Assembly: GCA_928724745.1 (NCBI GenBank)
Contig: CAKMXJ010000010.1
Location: 558,001-622,000 of the forward strand
Source: Anthracocystis setariae
Taxonomy: Eukaryota; Basidiomycota; Ustilaginomycetes; Ustilaginales; Ustilaginaceae
Length of the DNA: 64,000 nucleotides
Direction: 5' to 3'
The notes under the pieces were generated by a model. It worked only from the letters and a program-made list of their open reading frames with translations. It searched no databases and was not told where the DNA came from. Both the position numbers and the translations under genes were made by a program. This document shows, one piece after another, positions 1 to 9,160 of the stretch. Positions within the stretch are counted from its first letter, which is position 1. The number at the start of each line of letters is the position of its first letter.

Positions 1-1068
1 GAACGACAGACCCTGCACGGAACCACGCTGAACCGCTGAGGGATGACGAGCGGGTCCGTCCGGATAGGCTGCGTATCCATTCGCCTGGGTGATCTCGCCA
101 TCCTCAATGGTATCGGTGTAGATGATGACACCGACCGCACCAGCTTCCTGGGCAGCGCGGACTTTGAGCCCACGGAAGTTGCTGCCGTAGTTGACCAGCA
201 CGATTTTGCCCTTAACATCGATGCCATGAGCCGCGAGATCGGCAAAGTCCTCCTTGCGGCCCATACCGGCAAACACCACGCGCCCACTGACGCTGCCGGA
301 CGCAGAGTAGCCGTGAAACAGAGGCACCCCGCGCGAACTCGTTGGGTCCTTCTCCAGCACATCTTCCTTCAACTTGGCGCTCCAGTACGGCTCGTCGAGC
401 TGATCGGGCTTGGCGAGGGTAAGCGTGGAATTGACCGGCTGGTTGAGCCAAACAGCATACGTGTCCATCCAAGCCCTTACACCGTCATGTCCCTCAGCAC
501 CCTTGAGGTAAGCCTGAGACTCGGGGGACCCAGCCTCGAAGACCACTTCAGTGAGGTCCTTGGGGAGGACTGCGCCGAGGAGGGTGCCCCACTCTTGGAG
601 AATCTGAAGTGCCGAGTTGTAGTCTGCGGCTGTACCGGCGTAGTGCGAGACGTTGGTGTAACGCAGCAAAGCGTCTCGGGCACCGCCAGCCGAGGGAATG
701 GCGAGGAAGTCGCTCTCGAGCTTATCGAACCAGCCAGACCATCGATGATCCGAGTGGGGTTCAGCGGCGGAAGAGAAGCCGCCGATGCTGTAAATATGAT
801 CGGCATAGCCCTTGATCGCCTTGGGATTGTGCTCGTGGATGCGAGGATGAGCTAGCTTTCCTCGAGCATGGAAAAAGTAGAACAAGATCACAGCGTATAC
901 GGCCAAGTATCTCAGCCAAGACCTGGGGCGGCTCACCGATGGTGGACGAGTCGCATGACTAGGGGTCGGGAATGTATGCGGGTACTTTTCGCTCGTGTAG
1001 TTGGTGTCATGAGCAGCGAACTTTTCGGTTCTGCTCGCAGCCAAATACATAGGCTGGCAACGAGACAT
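1..1068 (-). CDS. M28-family peptidase, glutamate carboxypeptidase II / transferrin-receptor-like (N-terminal part)
   Basis: The reading frame is open from an ATG at 1068 to the left edge, giving the N-terminal 356 residues; the gene runs off the window. After a basic cytosolic head there is one hydrophobic segment at about residues 55-70 (LRYLAVYAVILFYFF), as in a type II membrane anchor. The luminal part has the start typical of this family, followed by a protease-associated (PA) domain with VKGKIVLVNYG, AGAVGVIIYTD and YPDGPARHPSAVQRGSVQ. These motifs match the Tre2 / NAALADase group, which are membrane peptidases or adaptor-like relatives of the vacuole and endosome. The zinc-binding peptidase domain would lie outside the window, so activity cannot be judged. 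An upstream in-frame TAG about 15 bases before the ATG supports this start. A second ATG at 1050 is possible. Confidence 0.85.
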   Translation of the reverse strand, partial: MSRCQPMYLAASRTEKFAAHDTNYTSEKYPHTFPTPSHATRPPSVSRPRSWLRYLAVYAVILFYFFHARGKLAHPRIHEHNPKAIKGYADHIYSIGGFSSAAEPHSDHRWSGWFDKLESDFLAIPSAGGARDALLRYTNVSHYAGTAADYNSALQILQEWGTLLGAVLPKDLTEVVFEAGSPESQAYLKGAEGHDGVRAWMDTYAVWLNQPVNSTLTLAKPDQLDEPYWSAKLKEDVLEKDPTSSRGVPLFHGYSASGSVSGRVVFAGMGRKEDFADLAAHGIDVKGKIVLVNYGSNFRGLKVRAAQEAGAVGVIIYTDTIEDGEITQANGYAAYPDGPARHPSAVQRGSVQGLSF

Positions 1069-1509
1069 GTCGGATATGTACCACTAGCAGTTGGTGAGGA
1101 GGATAAGATGGCCAAGGGGAGGGTGGGAAACGCCCAAGTGAATAAGCTCAAGAGTGCTCGAGTCATGAAAAGGAGCTTAGCGTGTGAGAAGGGCCCATCG
1201 GCATTGCATTTTGATCGCCGGAAAGAGAATCAGTGGGAGGCTGAGTCGCTCTGGAGATACTCGGCTAGACTGCAATGCAGCGCCAGGACGGACGAGGGTT
1301 GGTCCGCAAAGTGACACACTGAGCGCTGCATTCCAACGTCATCAAGGCCAACGTGTTATATCGTTTGAATCGAACAACCTACCCTACAAATTCTTTGCTT
1401 TGGACGCTCTTGTGAATCGGGTGGCAAGACAAGGACAGAGGGTCTCGCTGTGTGACTTGCTCCACTTGTTGCCTTCTTCTCGCTCATCCCAACACCAACT
1501 TTGGCCAAC
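1069..1509. other. Intergenic, divergent promoter region
   Basis: This stretch separates the 5' end of the minus-strand peptidase gene from the 5' end of the plus-strand cysteine-synthase-like gene, so it probably carries both promoters. I see no convincing coding frame, repeat or RNA gene in it. The short frames here lack family similarity. Confidence 0.6.
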
Positions 1510-3090
1510 ATGTCGAGCAGCATAGCCACCGCCTCGACCTCGAAACTTGCCGATATCCCCGGATGGACCCTCTTCACACACTACTCCAGATCGCATCGCA
1601 AGTCCACCTTCCTGATCGGCGTATTCACCGGCCTCGTTCTCGGGCTCGGCTCCATCACGTCGGTGTTTTTCTTTGCCGAGAGGAGCGAACGCAAACGACG
1701 ACGCAGAAAGTTGCGCTCGTATGGACTCGACGATGAAGACGAAGAAGAACGCAGACGCAGAGAACTGCGTGGCCGCGATCCCATCGAGATCCGCTCTGGC
1801 CAAGTCGTCCGTGGAATCGAAGGTCTGATTGGAAACACGCCGCTCATGCGCATCAACTCGCTCTCCGATGCCACTGGATGCGAGATCCTGGGCAAAGCCG
1901 AATTCTTGAATCCTGCAGGATCACCCAAGGATCGTGTCGCACTACAGATCCTCAAGGATGCAGAGGAGGAAGGTCTGCTCTACCCGCACACAGGCAGCTG
2001 CATCTTTGAAGGTACGGTTGGCAGCACTGGTATCTCGCTAGCCACGCTCGCAAGGGCAAAGGGATACAGATGCTCGATAGTCATCCCTGACGATGTTGCT
2101 CGCGAGAAGACTGAGATCTTGCACAAGCTTGGCGCCGAGATTCAAGCGGTGAGGCCTCGTGGTATCGTCGATCCACGCCATTTCGTCAACGAAGCTCGCG
2201 CCAGAGCCGAAGCCTTCGGGGATGTCGAACTGATTGGCCCGCATCCGGCCGAATACGGCACATCTGGCTATGGCGGAGCTGAAGGTGGGCAGGCAGAAGA
2301 GGCATATGTCCACCGTGACGACCTCGTAGTGTCCTCCAAACGCATCAACAGTGGCGATGGACAAGGAGCCATCTCGGAAACCCAACCCAGGGGCTTCTTT
2401 GCAGACCAGTTTGAAAACCCGTCCAACTTCTGGGCTCACTACAGCGGTACAGGACCTGAGATCTGGCGTCAAACTGGTGGGCTTCTCGATGCATTTGTAG
2501 CCGGAGCAGGAACGGGAGGCACGCTCTCTGGCTGTGCGGCGTATCTCAAACGTGTCTCGTGCGATCCCGATGAATCGCTTCGCGGAGGCGAGTTGATACG
2601 ACGACCGGGCAGTGCGAGCGAGGTCAAGATCGTCCTCGCCGATCCTCAGGGTAGTGGGCTGTACAACAAGGTCAAGTATGGCGTCATGTATAGTTCCACC
2701 GAGGCCGAGGGAAAGAGGCGTCGGCACCAAGTTGATTCCGTCGTCGAAGGCATCGGTATCAATCGAATCACGCGAAATCTGCAAATGGGATTGCAATGCA
2801 TCGACGATGCCGAGCGCGTCACGGACGACGAAGCCGCACGGATGGGCAGATACCTCATCCTCAACGATGGTCTTTTCCTCGGCTCCTCTTCGGCAGTCAA
2901 CTGTGTCGCTGCTGTACGGACGGCACTCAAACTCAAACGAGAGCGAGGCGACGATCCTCCTCCCGTTGTCGTTACCGTGCTTTGCGACTCGGGCTCGCGC
3001 CATCTCTCGAAATTCCATGACAACTCGGCTCTTCAACGTCTCGGTGTTCCCGATGCGGGTTCGAGCGATATCAGTGACATTCTCAATTAA
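1510..3090 (+). CDS. Cysteine-synthase homologue of the mitochondrial outer membrane (Mcy1-like), PLP fold type II
   Basis: A 526-residue protein starting at ATG 1510; the in-frame codon at 1501 is TTG, so it was not used. Residues about 31-52 form one hydrophobic segment followed by a strongly basic RRRRK stretch, which fits an N-terminal outer-membrane anchor as in yeast Mcy1 (YGR012W). The PLP-dependent domain begins with IEGLIGNTPLMRI. It has the Schiff-base lysine near residue 140 in NPAGSPKDR and the substrate loop GTVGSTGISLA. AGAGTGGTLSG is the phosphate-binding loop of the cysteine synthase / CBS family. An acidic, glycine-rich insertion at about 250-310 interrupts the fold compared with plain O-acetylserine sulfhydrylases. 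Its reaction in yeast is unproven, so cysteine synthesis is only implied. The stop overlaps the convergent downstream gene by 8 bases. Confidence 0.88.
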   Translation: MSSSIATASTSKLADIPGWTLFTHYSRSHRKSTFLIGVFTGLVLGLGSITSVFFFAERSERKRRRRKLRSYGLDDEDEEERRRRELRGRDPIEIRSGQVVRGIEGLIGNTPLMRINSLSDATGCEILGKAEFLNPAGSPKDRVALQILKDAEEEGLLYPHTGSCIFEGTVGSTGISLATLARAKGYRCSIVIPDDVAREKTEILHKLGAEIQAVRPRGIVDPRHFVNEARARAEAFGDVELIGPHPAEYGTSGYGGAEGGQAEEAYVHRDDLVVSSKRINSGDGQGAISETQPRGFFADQFENPSNFWAHYSGTGPEIWRQTGGLLDAFVAGAGTGGTLSGCAAYLKRVSCDPDESLRGGELIRRPGSASEVKIVLADPQGSGLYNKVKYGVMYSSTEAEGKRRRHQVDSVVEGIGINRITRNLQMGLQCIDDAERVTDDEAARMGRYLILNDGLFLGSSSAVNCVAAVRTALKLKRERGDDPPPVVVTVLCDSGSRHLSKFHDNSALQRLGVPDAGSSDISDILN

Positions 3091-3622
3091 TTCGATTCGA
3101 GCCGGGTGGGAGCGACACGTTGTACTCGTTGAATAGATATGTGGTGAGCGAGCAAAGTTCTTTCCACTGCCATTGCTTTGCTTGTGTCACGTCTCTTTGT
3201 GCAGCGCAGGCGGTAGTTGCGCCTTTAGACGTGATTCGTTCCACCATGTCGACGAACCGTTTGGCATCTGCGTTGTTCGAGTAGAGAGAGGTGAGGAAGG
3301 GATGGTGAGTGAGTTGGTTGAGCCACCATTTGCTGTTCCAAAAATCGCCTTCACGTCGATGCACGATCGAGTGGATCAGATTGGATGAGGCGTTGTCATC
3401 GTCCTTCTGGACCAAGTTGTGAGCCGAGTCGAGATCGTCATTGAGCAGGTGAAGCAGCGCAACGATCGGGATGGGGTGAGTGCGGGTGAGTGATGAGATC
3501 GTGGGTTGGAGTGACGAGGTGAACGGTTTAGTGGGTCGTAGCGGTGGCAGGCATTCAGGTTGATCGCGGTGTAGGAGGGGTAGCAGCTCGCTTGGGAGCT
3601 CTGCCGAGATCGTTGCAACCAT
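3083..3622 (-). CDS. Conserved hypothetical protein
   Basis: A 179-residue frame with an ATG at 3622, reading towards the cysteine-synthase-like gene and ending inside its last codons (8-base tail-to-tail overlap). The sequence is coherent and soluble. It has a low-complexity head and then a region with FWNSKWWLNQLTHHPFL, NADAKRFVDMVERI and WQWKELCSLTTYLFNEY, whose tryptophan and aromatic density looks like a conserved core. There is no signal peptide or membrane segment. I do not recognise the family. The frame extends over the whole strand without interruption, and the competing frames are short, so I think the gene is real. Confidence 0.65.
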   Translation of the reverse strand: MVATISAELPSELLPLLHRDQPECLPPLRPTKPFTSSLQPTISSLTRTHPIPIVALLHLLNDDLDSAHNLVQKDDDNASSNLIHSIVHRREGDFWNSKWWLNQLTHHPFLTSLYSNNADAKRFVDMVERITSKGATTACAAQRDVTQAKQWQWKELCSLTTYLFNEYNVSLPPGSNRIN

Positions 3623-3946
3623 ATCGATGGGTGAGCAGCGGGAAACGATAACCTAGGTCAACGATGCTGAGGTGTTGAAGAGGATGGAATCTTTTCAAAA
3701 AAAAAAAAAAAAAAAAAAACTCCACATGCCATATTTCCCAAAGTAGTGACAGCATGTTACATATGTTGAATTCATGGGTTCATGGGAGAGAGCTCTCTCC
3801 TAGATGCGAAAGGCATCACTAGCTGCCAATCGACCTGCTTAAGCGCCAGACTTGACGCCAATAATCACTACTGTATGTCAACAAGGCATCCTCGAATCCG
3901 AATCCCTTGAATCAACCATACTCCATGCATCAAGTGTGATTCGCCT
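3623..3946. other. Intergenic with a 23-A homopolymer
   Basis: This gap lies between the 5' end of the hypothetical gene and the 3' end of REV1. It contains a run of 23 A at 3697-3719. No flanking duplication or retroelement sequence is visible next to the run, so I treat it as a simple repeat. Confidence 0.6.
3697..3719. repeat. Poly(A) homopolymer, 23 bases
   Basis: An uninterrupted run of A on the plus strand, about 75 bases upstream of the start of the minus-strand hypothetical gene. It may act as a poly(dA:dT) promoter element; this is inference. Confidence 0.9.
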
Positions 3947-6900
3947 TCAACCGACTTCAGCACCCTTGAAGGCCTTCCTTGCCTCACTCTGCATAGTCGC
4001 CCGTATCCTCTCCTTTGCTGCCATCCATTCCGCCTTAGCAAACGAGCCCCGCTCGTCATCCTGCTCACGAACCTTGGCATCGATGAAAACCAAAAGCGCT
4101 TCCGCCGTTTCCAGATCCTCAACTCTCGCCTTAGCTCCACCGCGAACAAGATCAGCCAAGTAACACCCGATGCGATCCACATCTCCGCTCCGTGGCCCTT
4201 TCTTCGCAAACGCCACTACCCATCGCCCAACCAAGTCCACAACATCTTCGTACTTATCCAAACCCCTTATCGACGCCACTCCATCTTCACCCATCCCAGC
4301 TCCCACCCTCATCTCGTCAGCAGCTCCAAAGATCTTCGACTCCTCCCTGGGCTTACGCCATCGTGGTTTGGCCAGCAGATAGCTGGGCGGATTTCGCCTC
4401 GCCTCCATCTCCTCCTCCTCTCCTACCATATCCGACTTGCTCGCTTTCTTGCCATCTCTTCCCTTGTGCGCACCGAGTCGATCTTGCATCTGCTTTTGCG
4501 CTACGATCTCATTCTGCGCCGCTCTCACCGTCGCTCTCCTCCGCTGCTCCGCCAACGTCAGTTCCTCAAATGCGTTCGTCTTGCCCGCCTTAAATCTCGC
4601 CTTCTCCGACTTCTTCTGCTCCGAGTGATGTCGAAACATCTCCCTCTGCAACTCAACCGGCAGCTCGCGAAACACTTCCGCATCGATCCCAAGCGTCACC
4701 AGCATCCCGTCCGAGATCTTGCTCGGATCCATAGCGAGCACCGCGTCACGGTCAACCACCGGCTGGTCAGCAGCTGCATAGTTGCCCGCGGCTTGGAGCA
4801 GTCGATGAACGACACGTTTCTTGGTGGGCGATTCGGAGACGGAGCGGAACAGCGTGTTGCGCCGATCAGCCGCCTTAGCATCTGGACGCAGGAACGCGGA
4901 GAGCGTGGCCGTATTGGCATTCTTCCTTCGAGCCACCGATGTGGGCGTGCTTTCGAGAGAAGAAGAACCCGAGGAAGCTTCATGCGGAACAAGACCGACT
5001 TGACGTTCGATCTCCTTTCGCACAGACTCGGGCAATTCGGCGAGAACAGCAGGGTCAATCTGCGAGGCGGACGGCAGCATGAGTGCCTCAGCCATGGCAA
5101 CCGAGGGAGCGGCTTTGGCCTTTTGCGGCGTGGTCGGGGTGGACCGTGGCAGGACGCGTGGTCGGGTTTGTGAGCTAGGCTGGCTGCGAGAGATCTGGGG
5201 CGTTGCACTGGGTGTTGTGAGATCGCCAAATTCAGTGGAATGTTCTGGATTGGATTGACCCAACGATGACCCAAATTTTGCTTCGATCTGGCGACGATAC
5301 TCAGCGGGCAAGGCTTCAAAGACATCTGGGTCGATCTGTGATTTTGAGGGAAGCATGAGCTGGGTTGCAGGGGGAAGTTTGGTCACCGACGCTGGACTGT
5401 CTTGTATAGCCCCTCGATTGCTCTTGCCGTTCTCGCTGGGAAGGATTCGTCGAGGTGTCGCTGCTTCGGGCCCCTTCTGGAACGAGTCCGGCATGACAAC
5501 ACCGGCTTCATCGGGCTGTTCCATGTCACTTGTCTCATCATCATCGTCCGAGAAAGCCAGTTTACGAGGCGAGTCCCGGTTGCCCTCGTACGCCTTCTTT
5601 GGACTTTCCGTATCATCGGATCTCGACGCTTTTGGATGGAACGAGTCGAAGCGCAACACGGACTGGCCAGCTTTAGGCTTGAGCGGTGACAATGCATTAC
5701 CTTCGGCAGGTTCGAGCTTGTTCAAGCTGATTGCAATGCCACGCAGCTCCTTCGGATCAGCTCTCAGATCCCTGATGAGTGGCCACGCAGCAGCTCGGAT
5801 TCGCTCGCTATCGTCGACAGCTACTCCACCCGGGCCGCTGACTTGCGTACTCCGATGGTGTGTATCACAGACGCCGTGCCCAAGGAATTTGGGCGCCTCG
5901 ACTGGTGCATCCTTGGCGCGGACCATGACTTGTACAGAAACTTGCCTTCCTCGCAGCTTGACTGCCTTTGCCCTCTGCGAGACCTCTTGACACATGCCAG
6001 TGACAAAAGTCTCGGCTTCCTGCTCGGTCAGGAATCGGATGCCATAATTGACATGCGAGCCGACCGACTGGCGAAGTTTGTTACCCTCGAGCCGATCAGC
6101 ATCGACGCCATGCATCTTGTCCCAGATCATCTTGCCTTTCTTGGGACCGAATTCGGCGACGAGCTTGCTTGCGCTGCTTTTCGCCAAGATTTCACCCACG
6201 TTGATGGTACCAAAGAGCTCGCGCATGCGTTCACGGAGGCTCCACCCAATGCCGTGGAGATCATCGACATCTAACCCATCCAGGAACGGTTGTCTGGCAT
6301 CGTCAGTGAGATGGAAGGAGCCGCCTGGTTTGGCTTTACGGGTGGCGAGACGTGCCAGCAAGATGTTGGAGCCGATTCCAATGCTGGCTTCGCATCCACA
6401 TCGTTCTCGGATTTCATCCCTGAACGCTTCAGCAAGCTGTTTTTCCGCAGTCCAGGCTGTGCCTTGCGAGCCGAGATGATCACGGTAACGAGAATAGAGC
6501 GAGCCTTCGGCTGCATCGCCATGACGCATACTTTGGAGCAGTAGGCTGACGTCGACGAGCGCCTCGTCCACCGAGACGGCTTGAAGGGCATCTGAATGCT
6601 CGAGCAAGAATGCATAGAATGCAAGGCTGATCGAGTTGTAAGCTTCAAAATCGTATGGAATCGTCTCGAGGTGCGGGCAGAGTCTCTTGGCTTGCCCCAG
6701 ACTCATACCATTACGAACACCAAACTCGCGCGCTTTGTAGCTGCACGAGGCGATCTCTGAGGTACTCGACGATTGATTGTCGGCAGGTCGATTTTCGTCA
6801 CCCTCCTTGGCGGCTGGTAGACCAAAGCCGGTACCATGACAGACGACGACGGGTTTGTCTTGCAGATCGGGTCGCTTCTTGAGTCCGACTGCCACAAAGA

Positions 6901-8542
6901 AGCTGTCAAAGTCGATGTGCATAATCACACGGCGCACCCTCTTTGGTAGATCTGAGCTCCCAAGCGGACGCCCTGCCTCACGGAGGGCAGAGCTGACCAT
7001 GTCTTGCAGACTGGTCTTCCATGTCGAGAGATGGTGAAGCCGCGATTTGGCAAAATAGCCAGCCAGAAAAGTTTCGCTTGTGGCTGTGTTTCTCTCCCGC
7101 CAGCTGGGACTGGCGAGGAGTCTGGCAGCGTGAGAGTTGGAAGGCCGAGAAGCGTAGTGGCCACGGCTAGCAACGACTGCTGCGCGCTTAGATGCCGGAT
7201 CGGTGCCGATACTGTAGTCAAGCTTGTCCACTGGCCTTGGCGGGGTGACAGGATTTGGCACGGATACAGCTGCTACTTGCGGATGGGTTGTTGTTATTGC
7301 CCTATCGACAATCTCGGTGTGTAACGGTCGAATGTCGCACGATACGTGTGTTTCCATAGCTGGAGGAGTTGGTGTGTTCGCGGTTTCTGGATCTTCGGTC
7401 ACAGGTGGTGTGGGGGGAGACTGGATGACCACATTGTCACCGAATCTCACACCTTTCGCCTTGGTTTCCGAATGAGGCTGCCCCACTTGCCGAGCCACAT
7501 TGTGCGCTGGCTTCTCTGCGTCGGTCACCGAGTGTACAGGCGCTTCCCTTTCTTCAGCGAGCGCTTTCTTTGTGCTCGTGAATGTATCAAGCAGATTAGT
7601 TTGGTTGGTTGGCTTGCCCCATGGGCTTTCCTCCTCGTCTCCGATACGAGGAAGCTGCCTCGGGAGTTTAGCGGTCCTGTCGAGATTGCGCCAGTCTCCG
7701 ATACCGGTGGATCGTGTTGCTGTGGTCCCAGCATCAGGCTTACTGATCATGCGGTTTGAAGTATGTCCGTTAGATCCAGTGGTAGCGTCACAACGCCATT
7801 TGCGCCAATCCGCCTTCCTGCCGAGCTCGATGCTTTCTAGAATCCATCCCGGTAAAACCACCTTGTAGTCTTTGAACTCGATGCGCTTCTTTGGAGTGAG
7901 ATTGGAGGCGACGATATGGGTGACGGGCGATTTTTGATCGAGGTAGGCCATAAGATCTCCGCCATGTAGAACCAGCAATCGCCTTAGTTCGCTGTACGGA
8001 GGGTGTGTTTGACCGTTGATATAGATACAGCAACCCTTAAGAGCCTCTGAGCGTTTTCCATCACCTGCTTCCGTCTGGTTTGACAAAATGGATTGCTCTC
8101 CGGCCTCTTTCGCGGATCGAGTATCTTGGACGCGGAGCAGGGCTTGCTCTTCCTGCAGCAGAGATGCTTCTTGCACTTTGAGCTTGGCACGCTTATGGTT
8201 CATATAAGAGCGAAAGTCGCCATACTGGATCGGATTATAAATGTCCGCTGAGAGGTACTGCTTCTGATCAAGCTTGCTTGAACCAGCATCTACTTTATTC
8301 TCAGAAGCGGCTTCTTCTTCTTCTTTGTCGCCCTCGTTGCTGGCAGAGGTAACAAGCATGCCGTGCTCGTCAACGTGCATGCTTGCGGAATCAGGAGATG
8401 TGGGGCCATCTTGAACCCAATCGCCAGACCTTGTTGCGATCTGCTGAACATCCTCTTCCTCGTCTGCCCATTGCACTTTGCGTTTGCGCGGCGCTAAGGT
8501 ATCGCCCTCGGAATCCTCTTGCTTGAGGCTTGGCTTTTGCAT
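3947..8542 (-). CDS. REV1: DNA repair protein REV1, Y-family translesion polymerase (deoxycytidyl transferase)
   Basis: A 1531-residue intronless protein. The frame is open to 8662 but begins there with TTG; the first ATG is at 8542 (MQKPSLKQED). Domains run in Rev1 order. A BRCT domain spans about residues 165-250, containing HGGDLMAYLDQKSPVTHIVA and the conserved GWILESI. The polymerase catalytic core has HIDFDSFFVAV near 540 and SVDEALVDVS near 660, which supply the metal-binding acidic residues. Three ubiquitin-binding motifs with the Leu-Pro core (EALPAEYRRQI, AELPESVRKEI, RELPVELQREM) lie at about 1065-1300. A helical C-terminal domain at about 1430-1495 corresponds to the region that docks Rev7 and other polymerases. 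It is much longer than yeast Rev1 (985) because of disordered linkers. It inserts dCMP opposite lesions and scaffolds Pol zeta in the nucleus. Confidence 0.95.
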   Translation of the reverse strand: MQKPSLKQEDSEGDTLAPRKRKVQWADEEEDVQQIATRSGDWVQDGPTSPDSASMHVDEHGMLVTSASNEGDKEEEEAASENKVDAGSSKLDQKQYLSADIYNPIQYGDFRSYMNHKRAKLKVQEASLLQEEQALLRVQDTRSAKEAGEQSILSNQTEAGDGKRSEALKGCCIYINGQTHPPYSELRRLLVLHGGDLMAYLDQKSPVTHIVASNLTPKKRIEFKDYKVVLPGWILESIELGRKADWRKWRCDATTGSNGHTSNRMISKPDAGTTATRSTGIGDWRNLDRTAKLPRQLPRIGDEEESPWGKPTNQTNLLDTFTSTKKALAEEREAPVHSVTDAEKPAHNVARQVGQPHSETKAKGVRFGDNVVIQSPPTPPVTEDPETANTPTPPAMETHVSCDIRPLHTEIVDRAITTTHPQVAAVSVPNPVTPPRPVDKLDYSIGTDPASKRAAVVASRGHYASRPSNSHAARLLASPSWRERNTATSETFLAGYFAKSRLHHLSTWKTSLQDMVSSALREAGRPLGSSDLPKRVRRVIMHIDFDSFFVAVGLKKRPDLQDKPVVVCHGTGFGLPAAKEGDENRPADNQSSSTSEIASCSYKAREFGVRNGMSLGQAKRLCPHLETIPYDFEAYNSISLAFYAFLLEHSDALQAVSVDEALVDVSLLLQSMRHGDAAEGSLYSRYRDHLGSQGTAWTAEKQLAEAFRDEIRERCGCEASIGIGSNILLARLATRKAKPGGSFHLTDDARQPFLDGLDVDDLHGIGWSLRERMRELFGTINVGEILAKSSASKLVAEFGPKKGKMIWDKMHGVDADRLEGNKLRQSVGSHVNYGIRFLTEQEAETFVTGMCQEVSQRAKAVKLRGRQVSVQVMVRAKDAPVEAPKFLGHGVCDTHHRSTQVSGPGGVAVDDSERIRAAAWPLIRDLRADPKELRGIAISLNKLEPAEGNALSPLKPKAGQSVLRFDSFHPKASRSDDTESPKKAYEGNRDSPRKLAFSDDDDETSDMEQPDEAGVVMPDSFQKGPEAATPRRILPSENGKSNRGAIQDSPASVTKLPPATQLMLPSKSQIDPDVFEALPAEYRRQIEAKFGSSLGQSNPEHSTEFGDLTTPSATPQISRSQPSSQTRPRVLPRSTPTTPQKAKAAPSVAMAEALMLPSASQIDPAVLAELPESVRKEIERQVGLVPHEASSGSSSLESTPTSVARRKNANTATLSAFLRPDAKAADRRNTLFRSVSESPTKKRVVHRLLQAAGNYAAADQPVVDRDAVLAMDPSKISDGMLVTLGIDAEVFRELPVELQREMFRHHSEQKKSEKARFKAGKTNAFEELTLAEQRRRATVRAAQNEIVAQKQMQDRLGAHKGRDGKKASKSDMVGEEEEMEARRNPPSYLLAKPRWRKPREESKIFGAADEMRVGAGMGEDGVASIRGLDKYEDVVDLVGRWVVAFAKKGPRSGDVDRIGCYLADLVRGGAKARVEDLETAEALLVFIDAKVREQDDERGSFAKAEWMAAKERIRATMQSEARKAFKGAEVG

Positions 8543-9160
8543 GACGGCATGACGCAGCTCGAGAGCAGCTAGGTGTGATCTTTGTCTGGTGCAACCATTA
8601 TCGAGCACCGACACATCTTGAGGGGACCAGATCCAAGGCGGAGAGACCCGATGACACCGCAAAATGGGATAGGATGGAGCCCAAGTGATATGATGGAATG
8701 GAAAGGGTGTAAGATGATCAGCAGCTTGGCATGTTGCATCAAGGCTGAGTCGTGCTCCACTCTGAGAATTTCAGCCGGAATGAAATGTTACATCGATGTT
8801 ATCCAACAATGTAATAGCTGCTTTCTAAGCGACACTTTGCAGCGATCCGGAAACGGCATTTCCGAGTGTGGCACCAAACAGTGAGAAAGTTACATTTGGT
8901 ACCACACAGTTATACCCCATCACTTGCCTTATCACCATCTCACTCATCCTCACCCATCCCATGGCGCCGCCGCTTGTTATCCGCATCTCAGACGACGGCG
9001 CCACTCTACAGAACACTGAAGCTGATAAGCTACGGCCAAGCTTCTGAGCTTGTTTGGCTATTGCGCTTAGAGCTGCGCTGTTCAGCGGTTTATCTCGTAG
9101 TTTCCTCTCCTTGCCTGTTCACCACCACGATCGGCCATCGAGAGCAGCCCCGCATCTACA
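8543..9160. other. Divergent promoter region between REV1 and the AVT-type transporter
   Basis: Both flanking genes start here and read away from each other. The minus-strand frame of REV1 continues open to 8662 but has no ATG, so it is treated as 5' leader. No RNA gene or repeat is seen. Confidence 0.6.

Noticed and set aside
43..855. 270-codon plus-strand open frame at the left edge
   Set aside because: Its reverse strand codes the PA domain of the M28-family protein; the plus frame has no recognisable content.
2038..3036. 332-codon minus-strand open frame
   Set aside because: It lies fully inside the Mcy1-like gene on the other strand and shows no family features.
3697..3719. Poly(A) run as a retroelement tail
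   Set aside because: No element sequence upstream and no target-site duplication around it; a simple homopolymer explains it.
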